64,000 bases of DNA from Candidula unifasciata (Eukaryota; Mollusca; Gastropoda; Stylommatophora; Geomitridae): assembly GCA_905116865.2 (NCBI GenBank), contig CAJHNH020000713.1:567475-631474 (forward strand), read 5' to 3'. Shown in pieces: positions 21,415 through 35,000 of this stretch (position 1 is its first letter; every line of letters starts with the position of its first letter). The translations under genes and the position numbers were made by a program. Below the pieces are notes generated by a model, which did no database searches, was not told where the DNA came from, and worked only from the letters and a program-made list of their open reading frames with translations.

Positions 21415-24400
21415 GTGAGAGACAAGACTTGTTATAATTTACAGAATTTTGTTTTTAAAATGTTGTCATTGTGTTCTTTTCATAATGGAGTTGATTGCCC
21501 TGAAACCAGTGCTGTCTTTTAAGAATATTACAAGGTGGAGCTTAAGGAGAAAGTATTAGAAACAAACTATCAGGAATCAGGTGGAGATAAATCATCATAT
21601 AGCAGGTCCTTTGCAGAACATCGTTGTCATCATTGTCTGCCTGAAAGAAAATCAGTCTCTTGCCAGCTCTCCCACCTTGTGTACTTTCATATTCAAGGAG
21701 TCACTTGTATCCTGTATCCTGTGCCCATCCTTATGTTGGGTTACTATGCCGTCAGCTATGATTTTTTTCAAGTCCGCCGTGGCGCTTGACATGACCAAAA
21801 TGTTTCTGCTTCTGAAACAGGAAACCATTTTTTAGCCAATCTTCGTTGATGTTCAGATCTTTTAGAATATCAGTATTTCTTGTCTTCTTTGTCATGGTAT
21901 TCTGAGAATATTTCTATAGCATTTCAGCTCAAAAGCCCCTCTTTTCCTTCTTAAGGACAAAGTGGGACAAGTGGGGACAGACCAGGGCTAATTTATACTA
22001 ATAGATATAAGGTCAAATGGTTCAGGCAAATATCAGGATGCCACAGGACAGCCCACAGCAAAGAGCCCTGTCACTTAGATAGGTCAGAAGCAGATCTAAA
22101 GGTTGCCTACACAAATGATGGATAGATGAAATATCTGAGGGTGTCATAAAACTGCCCAGGCTTTGTGCAGTCAAACATGCAGGTGGGTCTTGCTAGCCAC
22201 ACTCACCAGGCGTGCCGAAGGCCTTTTCAGATCTTGACCCTGAAAGGCTGAACAGAAATTAGAGAAAAGAAGAAACAGCAGTCTCTTTCACAGTGTGAAT
22301 CTTATGCCACTTTGTAAAAGCCCCTGAGAATGATCTGAAAGACTTTAATGTTCCTTGCATTTCCTTATTGTATAATAAGATTTAGAAAATGTATTTTTAT
22401 TAATATGGAATTCATTCAGTAGTGAGAATCCCCGTGTGGGTTCTGGGGTCCCATTGGTGGGAAAACAGGAATAAACACACTGCTTCCCCAAAAATCATGT
22501 CGCAAGAGTCGACTAATTGGGGCTTCCTTCAAAGTCGGAGTGTATCTGCCTGAGAGGCAAGGAACCAGCAGTCTGCATACAAATGAGCAAGGTCCCTAAA
22601 ACGGGTGCACATGCAAAACTCAGGTCCTGGAACAAAGCCACAGTTCAGGAATGGATGAACAACCAGGTCTTTCCGCCGGGTTTACAGCCGGTGAATGCAA
22701 ACAGCAGCAGTATTGAGAAGTGTCAGGATTTGCTCACACCTGTAGGGTTTCTTTGGTAGACTCAGTTTCATTAAAAAAAACAGGTATCAGATTCTTCTTC
22801 TTCTACCCATTCCCCAGCTGTAAACTGCTATGGAAATTCCTGGTTATTTATGTACTTCTGGACTTCGGTCTTGCTTCAGAACCTGAGCTCTACATACACA
22901 TCTATCTGTTTTACAGATCTGGCTTATGTGTATGCAGATGGACGTGAATCATGGCCTCTTACTCAGTCATTGAAGAAAGAAAAAATAAGAGAAAGCTTAT
23001 GAACTGAAATGTTACAGAAAAATTATCAGAATACCATGGACCAAGAAGAAGAAAAACGCTGACATCCTACATGATCTAAGCATAGAAGAGAATTGGCTCA
23101 TAAACAGCATCCGGTCCCAAAAGCTAAGGTATTTTTGCCATGTTGAGTGTCATGGTGGCCTGAAGAAAATGGTGATAGAGGGTACAGTTTCTGCAAAACG
23201 AGGCAGATCTCATTGAAGGAGGATACAGGACATTTGAAGATGCATTGGTGTGAGGACACATCTTCTTCTTCTTTTTCTTCAGCATTTTGAACCTTTGAGG
23301 TTCATTGCTGCAGATATCACCCACCTCCATTCATCTCTCAGGTTGGCCTTCTCTTTCCAGTTGGTAACACCAAGTGTTTGCAGGTCTTTCTGGACATTAT
23401 CTCTCCATCATCTTCTTGGTCTGCCTCGCGGTCTACGACCATTCATCTCCCTTGTATATACAGTTTTACTTCTCTGTCATCTGACATTCTCTCAATATGC
23501 CCCAACCATTTCAGTCTATAAGCTCTCATGATGCCAGTTATCAATGGTGATGTAAACAGACTATGAATTTTGTTGTTGCTTCTCACTTTCCATTCCCTGC
23601 CATTTGCATCTTTGATGGGTCCAAAGATTCATCATAAGACGTTTTGGAAAACCTGTAATAAGGCGTGAGGACACATAGGGCTGGAAAATTGGCTAGAGAA
23701 AGAGGGACTTTCAGCTGTGCCGTGACGAGAGCGACTTTCTGTAAATTATCTGCTGATTTGATGATGATGTTAGTGTTTCTCCCTCAGAACACCAGCCTGG
23801 AAGATTGATACCCACTGACTCAAATAGCCACTTTTCGGATTTAAATCTGGCTAACTACAATTTATACACCCCATTCCACTTATATAACAGATGATATTGG
23901 GGTAGTCTATGGACCAAGCCATCATGTGGACACCAGAAGGTGAAGACAAGAGAGACCCTATATAGAACCATCATCAGGGAAGGCTCAACCATGGGTTTAA
24001 TAAACCTCTAAGATCTAAAACAGGTGGCATCAAACCACCAGACATTCAGAGCTATGACTTATGCGCCACCCTAGGCTCAAATGGAAAGACTAACTAACTA
24101 ACTATGTTAATTAGGTAACCTGTTTTCCTGTATGGACGGCACTACGATCAAGAATGAGGGATATACAGTGCAGAATTAAACACTCATACAGTGTTCGTGA
24201 CTTCTAGGCATATTGTTCCGAAATTGCTCATCAATGTCAATTCTCCATCAAAATAATATTCTCTTGGTGATACTTTGTACATTAATGCCATGCAGAAGAT
24301 GTCATTTCTAAAGTGTATATAACATGAAGATACAATGAAATTTTTATAGCCGTTGGAATTGGTTTGAAATGATTGCTTCTTTTACCATTAGTCAATGTTA

Positions 24401-25984
24401 CCTCACTTTTTGTAGAATACTCTGAATTAAGTACACACTGCAACAGGTCTTTAACTATGAAGTGGTAATTTTTCCTTCATAAAGCTTATGAAATTTACTA
24501 TAGTTTTGATAGTTTACTCAGCCAGTGCTTCTCTTTTATACACGACCTCAGAATATAAATTTTGTTGTAGTAATGATCAGCAAAGCCTTGTGTTACAGGG
24601 GTTCTCATGTAAGCAAATAATAATAAGACTGCACCACAGAAGGCATGCCCTAATTCTCATTGAGTGTTTTTGTCTTCATCAAGTGCCTTGTTGACTGGTG
24701 TGAGTGGTTTTGCCTGTGTGTTCTTTAACATCATTATCAGTTCATGTGCTGACACCCCTCCATCCCATGACAAAAGGCTGTAAAGAATCTGACTTTCAAC
24801 ACCACCACGGCCACACAACGAGTGATAAACACCCGCTGAAACAAATTGGCTCTATTCGGATGACAATCACCCGGGTACAAGTCCCATAAACCCTGTTCAT
24901 CCCTTAGGTTAAATTAGGGCTCCCAACTACAGCTGCTGTGAGCCTTTAGAATAACATAGAATTGTATCCCATATTGGGGCGAGGTTTATTAAGAATCTTC
25001 TCATGTTGTCTACCTCTGTCTCTTTTCCAGAGATTTTTGTAGTGGTCACAACATGCTCCAGTTTCCTTTTTCTCATAACGTGAATAAACAATGATGACTG
25101 TCTCTTTTTGATGTTTGTAATAAGTTGTCTTCATGCCCTTATCTCCTTCAAAACATCTGGGTTACTCCTTTTGACTGTTCAAGGGATTTTAAGGATTCTT
25201 CTGTACCACCACATCTCTGAGGCTTTAAGAAATTGTTTTCCTTGTTGATTAATTGTCCAGGATTCATAACCATTTGTTAAAACTAGCTCTGTTTAACATG
25301 CAAGAATTCTTTTTCTAAGCTCCTATGACATGGATTTATTGCATAAGTTCTTTATTTTATAAAATGCACATTTTGACTGTCCTCTTCTGGTTTTTTTTTA
25401 TGTTTTTTTTTTAATCACTGTAATATATCTTCCATCTGATGTTATTCATGTACCTAGATACTTAAATTTCCATCATCATCATATAGCAGGTCCTTTTGAA
25501 CGTCGCTCTTATCACAGTCTGCCTGAAAGAAACCCGGTCTTTCGCCAGCTCTCCCACCTCATGCACTTTCATACTTAAGGAGTCAATTGTATCCTGTGCC
25601 CATCTTTGTGTTGGTTGGCCCTGCTCCTCCTTCCTGGTACCATGCCTTCTGCTGTTATTTTCTCCAATCTGTCGTGACGCTTGATATGACCAAAATATTT
25701 TAGCTTCCGTCATTTTTGGCTTCCATGATAAGTTTCTTGGGATATTAATGTGGTAGTTTCCCTCAGTTTCCATACTTGTTCTAAAATAATGCCATTGACT
25801 TTTCTTATACATTTAGGCACTTTTCATTTCTTTGATGTCTTTCTGTTATTCAGGCTGAGGCCCATTCTTTCACTTTCTGCCACTACCATATCTTATCAAT
25901 TCCTTTTGTTCATTCTATTAAGACAGTGTTAGCAAAACATAGGTTGTTTATATTATGACCTGTACCAACAATTCCTACATATCC

Positions 25985-26027
<43 letters not shown>

Positions 26028-29000
26028 ATCTTCTTTATGCTGCAAAATGTTTCTAAATGGTTGTTATTTCTTTCAGCTGCTGTTTACTGCCACTACATGT
26101 TCCAATACACGTGCACAATTCAGTCAATATGGCACCATATATTTAATGCACCATCTTTTACTTTTTACACCATCGATCCTTTACTTTGTTAAAAACAATG
26201 CTGTTATCCAAAGAAGTTTTACTGTTTAAAAAAAAAAATGCATAGCTTCTAAAATGAACATAAAATAACGGTTATCGCCATTGGATAGCTGAGTTTCTTT
26301 TTTCTTTTTAACAATACTTTTTTGATTAAACCTCTTTCCTTTATTACTGGTAAATGTTTTTTTTTTAAATATCCAGAAACCATGAGTTCTTAATCCTTTG
26401 GTTTGGTTCTATGGATATCGCAACCCTTTGGCCTTGATTCCATGATAAATACCGTAGATCTGGGAGAAATGTGGCTTTTCTGCCTACCCCCTGGCGTGAA
26501 CCCGGACCACAAGGAGTTTGTCACCCGGTCGTCGCGAAGTCAGGTTTAGCCAACTACGCTAGCAAGCCGGGCTTATTACTGATATAAGTACTGTCTGAGA
26601 GCGCTGTTCTTTCGTCTGACAGCTTCAGCTGCATGCTTTGTTCCAAAGCTATTGGTGTTGCCGTCCTTTGGATTAACCAAGCAAGGTAGGCAGAGAGAGG
26701 GATCATGATGCATGGTCTCCACAGTACAGTATAGTTTTTATGCTGTCAGATGGCATGGAATTTGGATTCTTCTACTTTACATTTTAACTATTTCTAAACC
26801 AAGAACTAGAATGCTGGTTAGTCTGTAAATATATATGGCTAGATAGAATCTGATACCCACAGGCCTGATTACATGAAAACTGCTCTTTTACTTACTTTTA
26901 CTTGTATAACATAACATACATTCATTGACATATCTTTTTCTTTTCATAGCACAATAGTATAGTGACTAGGCCCTCACCCGCCGGGTCAAATGTCTTGCAT
27001 TTCAATCCACATCAAGGCTGATTTTCTTCAGAATTGATCTTGGCTTCCAGGTCAGCACAACCTAAAATGGGTATCAGGTAATGTCCTAGGAAGTAAAAGG
27101 GCTGAGGGGATTTTGACCACATTATCCACGAGGCCTTTAAAATTTGAGTCAAGATTTATCAACCCGATGTGCCACTGTCGTATACAGGATGCTTTACTTA
27201 CTATAGGTTACATACTAAGAGAAACTCTGTGATGAAGGTTGGTGTGAAAAAGCTAGAGGACCCAGACTAGACTCCTCATGCACAATATTGAAACACTGCA
27301 CAAGATAAACATATTGGTGGAATTGACAGCAAGCCTTATATGATGTATAATGACCTTAGTGTATTGACCAGCCAGGCTCATTGCACACCAGACAAGTCCA
27401 AAAGGGCTCAGATCTCATCTTCACTATTTCCCTCGGCCTGTTCTGCATTAGTTTGCTATTCTTCTGCTTTCTTCTGCCTTTCTATCCCCCAATGGAGCAT
27501 AGGCCCTCAACCAACTCACACCAAGTCGTTCTATCCTTTGCCATTGCATGGAGCTCTCCCTATGTCCTCCCCATCTTTCTAACTTCATTCTCCAGCTCTC
27601 TTCTCCATGTGTTTTTTGGCCTTCCTTTATTCCTATGCCCATGTGGGTTCCAATGCAAAGACATTCTAGTTATGCTGTTCTCCTGTTTTCTCAGTTTGTG
27701 TCCTGTCCAACGCCAGCATCTTTTCCTCACCTCTTAGTCCACTGGAGCCTGTTTAGTTCTCTCCCAAAGCTCTACATTAATTATTCTATCATACCATTTA
27801 ATTCCCCCTATTCTGCGCAGGCACCAGTTAATGAATTTCTGTAATTTTCTTCTGTGGCTGCCTTTATAGTGTTCAAATCTAGTAACACCTCTTTTGATAT
27901 GAAGTTCTTGTAGACTTGTCAAGGTTGCCAGTTCACTGTCGACACATGAATCACCTCTCATCTGCCTCATTAAGAGCAGTGAGAACCTCGACCCAGTCCA
28001 GTGCCTCCCATGGCCCTGCCAGCAAGCCAGTCTGCTCAATAATTTTCTCTTACTCCAGAGTGTCCTAGTACAAAAATGAAACTGCTTCCTGTCAGAAAAT
28101 GTGATTATTATTAATTTGGAAAACACTGTCTTTTACTGGTTGTTTATTTGATCTGTTTGTCAGGGTGCAGGCACAAATGAGGACACTCTTATTGAAATAC
28201 TTTCTACCCGAAGTAATGCAGAGATTGCAGAAATTAAAAGCCAGTACAAAATTTGTAAGTTTCACAGCATTGCCAGCTAATAAAAAAAAGCCTTGGGACA
28301 AACCACATATTTTTATTTGACCAGATGTTTGTTCTGTTTGCGTATGACCAAGCGCTAGTTCTGTTTATATGGTACCAAATGCTTGTTCTGTTTATAAGTA
28401 ACCAAATGATTGTTCTGTTTATATGTGACCAGATGCTGGTTATGTTTATATGTGACCTGATACTTTTTCTCTTTGTGTTTGACCTGTTTACTCAGGTGTA
28501 TCTTTGTAATTTCTCAGGGTTGTTTCAAGCTGTAATGTTTGACATTCTTCTTTTTCCTCTTTATCGTTCGTCCGAGTAACGTAATTTGTGTTGTGCATGT
28601 TTACAGCGTGGCTGCGTTACTTCATCAGGCATTTGATCACCTGGTTAGCTTACCCAGATGTTTGACATTTGATCAAAAGCTCTAATCTCTGATCTTGCAT
28701 CTGATTACCAGTATGAAAATAATAGCGTTTATTTTAAAGGTCATGTGTGTCTTTTTAGTTAACCCTTTAACCTCGTTCTGGTTTAAATTTGCATTGAGTG
28801 AGATTTTTATAATTGACCTATGACTGCCAGGTCGACCTAGTTTAAAATTGGTACCTGAAAATACCATAGGAAGTAAAGTCAGTTAGTGCCAGACTTAAAA
28901 TATTTAGTCAGTACTGTTGTTTTGAGCTGAAACATGGAGAAGAACTGCAACAGTTGTTCGTAAAATACAAATAGTCAGTGACTAGTGTCTGAAAGAATAT

Positions 29001-32000
29001 AAGAAATCACAACATAGTAAAAGAGATAACCAGTGTAGGGCTGGGGCTCTAGGAGAAAACCAAACAAAATCCAGTCAGGAGGTGAGGGAAGTCAGGGGCT
29101 CTAGGAGAAAACCAAACAAAATCCAGTCAGGAGGTGAGGGAAGTCAGGGGCTCTGGAAGAAAACCAAACAAAATCCAGTCAGGAGGTGAGGGAAGTCAGG
29201 GGCTCTGGGAGAAAACTAAACAAAATCCAGTCAGGAGGTGAGGGAAGTCAGGGGCTCTAGGACAAAATCCATCAGTCAGGAGGTGAGGGAAGTCAGGGGC
29301 TCTGGGAGAAAACCAAACAAAATCCAGTCAGGAGGTGACGGAAGTCAGGGGCTCTGGGAGAAAACTAAACAAAATCCAGTCAGGAGGTGAGGGAAGTCAG
29401 CGGCGTCAGATAGGGCACACTTTGAGAAAACCTGATAACTTATGCAGTCACTGTTAAAAGGGTGGTAGGTACATTGCGTTGTGGTTTACAGCTAGACTGT
29501 GAGATCTGTGCCTTTTTTTTTATTTTTATTGGCCCAACATATCTGATTTTAGAAAACCCCTAATTATTCATATTTTACAGCTTGCTTGTTGGAAAGGGGG
29601 AGGAGTGTTCCTATTACTCCCCATCACATGCAGCTTGTGCCACATGCTCCCTGTCTTTGCTTTCACAATCCTCTTATCCATTTGCATTTTGATCTGTCTT
29701 TATTCCTTTGACCATGCTGTTTCTTATGCATTCTAGTTTTTTGCTAGAATGTTTTAATTTTTCTCTCTCTCATCACATGTCCTATCAAGTGGCAGTAGCT
29801 TTCCCTCACCTTATTTTTCACTGGAATTTGTTAAGTAGTGTGTTCACTGAATCAAACAATGAATGTGATTAGTGATTAGAAAGGATTATCATCACAGCAC
29901 TCCGGACAGATCCATAGGTGCTCGGATCTCCTCCTCAAAAGCTCCACAAGTGTAAAATGACTGATGACGCCTGTTCTGTGTTGGTTAATGAAACGTCTAA
30001 CAAATCAATGTGCAGTTCATTAATTATGACAATTTCAGTGTTTAAACGAGACCTGGAGCGGGACATCCAGTCTGACACCAGTGGTGACTTCAAGCGTCTC
30101 CTGACCTCTCTGGTGACTGGTGCGAGGGAAGAGAGGCCACAGGTGGATGTGGAGCTGGCCAAGAAGGAAGCTCTTGAACTCTTCCAGGTTTGTTGAATGA
30201 AAGAAAGGCATCTGTTTTGTCTCCTTTTTTTTTTCTCTCCTAGCCCTATTTAATAGCTGAACGGTGTAATGTATTTCTCTTAGTTTTTGTGTGTGTGTCT
30301 TTGTAAAAAGTATTCATAGTATGTACGAAGGGAAGTCAATAAATTAGTCACAAATGGTTGTCTAAAAAAAAAAAGGATAACAACTTGAAAACCATTTTTT
30401 TTTTTACACACACAGTCCCTTTATTTTTCAACATAATTTGCACCAAAATTGATGCACTTGTCCCTTCATTTTATCAGTCCTCCTAAACCTGCTGCATAGA
30501 ACTGTGTGCTCTGTTTTATAAACCACATTTTCACTTCACATTCACTTTCTGCATCATTTGTGAAATGTCTTTGCCAAGGTGGGTTTTCAGTGGACCAAAA
30601 AGGTGGAAATCGCTAGGGGCTAAGGCGTGGCTGTAAGATGGATGTTCGAGAAGTTCCCACCCTGGATGGTTAATTTCTTACTGAGTTAACCGAGGCGTAT
30701 TAGGTCTGACATTGTCATAAAGGATCAGTGCTTCTATAGTCAGCAGGCCTGGACGTTTTCTTCAAATTGCATCATGAAGCATCGATAGAACTTTACAGTA
30801 TGAATCAGCATTTACATTGTAGCCTCTTTTTTTTTAAATTGGTTAAAAACTCTCCTTGACAATCCCAGAACACTGTCAGCCTAATCTTCCCTGCTGATGG
30901 TGTAAGCTTACATTTTTTAACACAAGGTGAAGAAAGGTGTTTCCATTGAATTGAAGCGCGCTATGATTCAGGCTGGTAGTGATGCATCCTTGATTCGTCC
31001 CCAGTAATAATTCTGTTCAGCATGTCTTCTCCTTCATCTGCCTATCAACAGAGATGTTGTAAGGACAGGCCTAATCTGTTCATTTTGTGTTCATCCATCA
31101 ATTGTCTAGGTACCCACCTTGAGCACACGTGTCTTAAATTTCAATCAATCATGCATTATATTGTATGCTGAACCATGTGAGCACCCTATTGCAGCTGCTA
31201 CAGAGTCAACCCTTACTCACCTTTCACCTCTAATTATCTCCTCCATCTGCTGCATGGATAAGTCTGTTGCAGTCTCAATAGGACGAACAGATCAGACTTC
31301 ATCAATGATTTTAGAGTGTTGTTGAGAAATTTTTTTTCACCCAGCTATGCACTGCTGTACAGGATAAACATTTGTCAGCATAAACAGGAAGCATTTTATT
31401 TCCGTATGAATGTCTTTTGCAGGCAGTCCTTTTGCCCCCCAGAAAATGCTCAACAGCACATTGTTCTTTGAGTGTACAGTCAACATTTTGATTCTGTGTT
31501 GTGAATGCACAAACAAGACCTAACATCACCTATGAACGCAGACCTAAAGTCCGATGTTGCTGTCACCTAATGACACCTTTAGAAACTACCAACTACATAT
31601 TCCTGCCATCCCATAACCATTTGTGAATGACTTGCTGACTTACCCTTGTATATTGCTGAGTCAGCTTAACAGTAATTAGACAAAAGGCAAATAGTGTGTG
31701 AAAGACAGGTGGTTGGAAGGGCGAAATGCAATGTAGGCCTATATGCCCAGTTAATGATCGTTTGAAAAAAAGTAATTTTTGTTCTGCTAAAGGATTGCTG
31801 TAGCATAGAGTAAGATGATGTCTATAGGGGATTCGGCACCAGAAATATCATCTAGAATTGCACTTCCATCTAGTGCCTTTAACAAACTGTCAAACATCTG
31901 GAAGTCAAAGACTCTCAGCAACAACACAAAACTCAAGATCTTGAACTCCTGTGTGATTCCAGTGCTAACTTATGAATGTGAGAGTGGGAAAGCAACGGAT

Positions 32001-35000
32001 AGCTCTAGATAAAATATTAGACAGTTTTGAGAAAAAATGTCTTAGAAGAAAACTAAATCTTCAGGGGACAGATTTCAGATTCAATACGCTAGTAAGACTA
32101 GAGACCAAACAAGACAATGTATCCAGTTTTATAAGAAAGCACCGATAAAACTACATTGGCGTTGCTATGGACACCAGAAGGAAAAAGAAACAGGGACAAC
32201 CAAGAGAGACCCAACGTAGAACCATCTTCAGAGAAGGCTCAACCATGGGCCTGGCAAACATCCAAGACCTAAAACAGGTGGCAACAAATCGCCAGACTTG
32301 GAGAGCTATGACCTCTGCCCTGGGCTCAAGAGGAAAGAATAACTAACTGAATAACTAAAGGATTGCATTAATCTTTAAATCCTCAGGCAGGGGAGAAGAA
32401 AGTCGGCACTGATGAAGCCACCTTCAACCGTATCCTGTGTCTGCGCAGCTTCCCCCAGCTGCAGGAGACTTTCAACCAGTACAGGGTTGTCAGTGGCAAG
32501 GACATTGAGAAGGCCATCGTATCCGAAACTAGCGGCAACCTGGAGCGGGGGCTTCTGGCAGTAGGTGAGAGTTCAACAAATCAGTATGTCACTGTGCTTT
32601 TTTTTTAAAGGGTTTTGTGTGCATGTGTCTAATTACTGTTGGTTTCAGTACAAACATAACTTTTCTTTATAGTCAGTCTCATGTGGCATTGGCAGTCATG
32701 TCTATTCACAACCTTCTGTCTCATCTACTTTCAGTCAGCTTTGACACAGATAAATATCCGTGCCATGATGTCGGACTGTCAACCATCTTCTCTGTCAGTC
32801 TCCCTCTGTCTCTTTTCCCCTCCAACTTTCCCACTGTCATGCTGAATTCCAGTTTTCTCTGTCTCCTGACATGACCAAAGAATGCAGACTACATCCTTCT
32901 GATGTGTTCAATCAGTTCTCTTTGTGAGTCAGTTTCTTTCAAGACATCTTCATAAATCTTATATTCTGTCCAGTGTGTTCTCATCATTTGTCTGTAAAAC
33001 TACAACTCCGCCACTTCCAGGAACGCACTATTTTTGCAGAAATACTCACAGTAGGTTGCAGTTTCTTTCTGTGAGACCAGGGCCCATTCTGGGTGGGTTG
33101 TGTCCTCTCCCATTGTGGCTGCAATGGTGTCTTCTGCCTAGCACAGTTAGAATGATGATTAGTTCTGAAAACTTTTCAGCTGCTCAACATTTGTATCCAT
33201 CACCTTCCTGACCACCTGACCGTGTTTGGGAGTAGGTGCACCGGTATATGTCACAAACTTACCCGCATCATGCCGGGCATGAGATTTGCCACAGGCTGTA
33301 CGCCTAGCTGTGTCATGTTATTTCCATTGATGTTTCATTATTTTCAACGCTATAAACATTCTGTATTCCATGTTTTGAACGGCCCCGCATTTTCATTCCT
33401 GTTTTGTTATTTTCAATGCTGTAAGCAGTCTATATTCAATGCTTTGAGCTGCCAGCACATTCTGTTTTCCATGTTGTGAGCCATGTGTGTTACATCTTCA
33501 TCGCTGTCACTGCGGCTTACTTGATGACCTGAACTTCAAGCTGAATTTCTTTTTAGGACACTCCCTTCTACCCACCCCCAGATGGCCTTTTTCAGAGCCC
33601 GCCCCAAAAATGTCACCAAATCTCAAACCAGTGCCGGTTACACAAGAAATGATAGCTTACAGAGAAAAGAAAACTAGTTGAACACTCAGCCGTGCACACG
33701 CACACACAAAAGACCCCTTTCGCTCAGTGTCGGCTGCCCTGAAATAGAGCTGCAGAGTTTCATCATGTTGGGCCTCGAACGAACGGTAACCGATTTTATG
33801 CGGCGTGTGTATCAAAGGAATGCGCATGCTAACGCCCTAGAATATACAGCAGCTCGTAGGAACGGACGACGGCATGAAAGGGAGTCAACACAAAATCTCG
33901 CACCTGGCATGATGTGGGCAATTTTGTGATATGTACCTGGTGCACCTAAGTGGATACTCTACCCCTGTCCATGAAGCGTCCTACTGTCTAGCAGAGTTAA
34001 GGAGGCACCGTACATCTTTTGTTGGTAACGTTTATCCTGTGTTGTTTCCTCAGGAGACAAGTTGATTGGTTTACATGAATACCATCCATACATACATGTT
34101 CTTCTTCTTCTTTGCGTTCACCATCTGTAAACTCTGGTGCAAAGTTCTAGTTGTTCATCCACTTTTGGACTGCAGTCCTGTTCCAGAACCTGAGTGTTGT
34201 GTGTGCATCTGTTTTACTCATCTGTATGCAGACTGCTGGTTCCTTGCCTCTCAGGCAGATGTACTCAGACTTTAAAAGAAGACTCTTATGACATGCTTGT
34301 GCGTAGGCAGTGGGTCTATTCTTGTTTTCCCTTTAATAGGACCCCGGAACCCACACAGGGAATCTGAAAAATGAAGCAGGACAGATATCCCTCACAGTGA
34401 CTTGGTGTGTGAGGCTCAGATCTGTGTTGAATAGTGGTTAGGTTTAGTTATCAGAAAAACTTCATCATTCATGATGTGGTCTCTGTATAATATACACCAG
34501 GGATCTCATTCTGCGTCTAGTGTAGAAGCGAAATGACAGAAGCAAAAGAAGAAATCAGAATTTTGTGTGTGTTAAACTCAATTTTATTTTGTTTTTCAGT
34601 GAAAGCTGCCAAAAATCCTGGTCATTATTTTGCTGAACGTCTTTACGAAAGTATGAAAGGGGCTGGAACTAATGACAGAGCTCTCATCAGGATAATTGTG
34701 TCTCGCAGTGAGGTAAGTTGTTTGTTCATGGTGTCTCTATGTGAGATATGGTGATGAATCATAGTGGTTCACAGTGAGCTAGGTTAAGTAGTAATAGTGT
34801 TTCTGAATGAGGTAGGTTGATGTGTCATAGTGCTCTGGAGTAGGGTAGTTTGATGCATCATAGAGAGGTAGGTTGCTAAGTCAGAGAGAGGTAGATTGAT
34901 GAGTCAGAGGTGGATTGATGAGTCAGAGAGAGGTTAATAGATAAGTCAGACTGAGGTAGACTGATGACAGATGAATGTGGACAAATGAGTCAGAGAGGGG

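Noticed and set aside
33678..33929. An 83-residue plus-strand frame in a GC-richer stretch
   Set aside because: I saw no homologous motif and no splice sites matching a coding phase.
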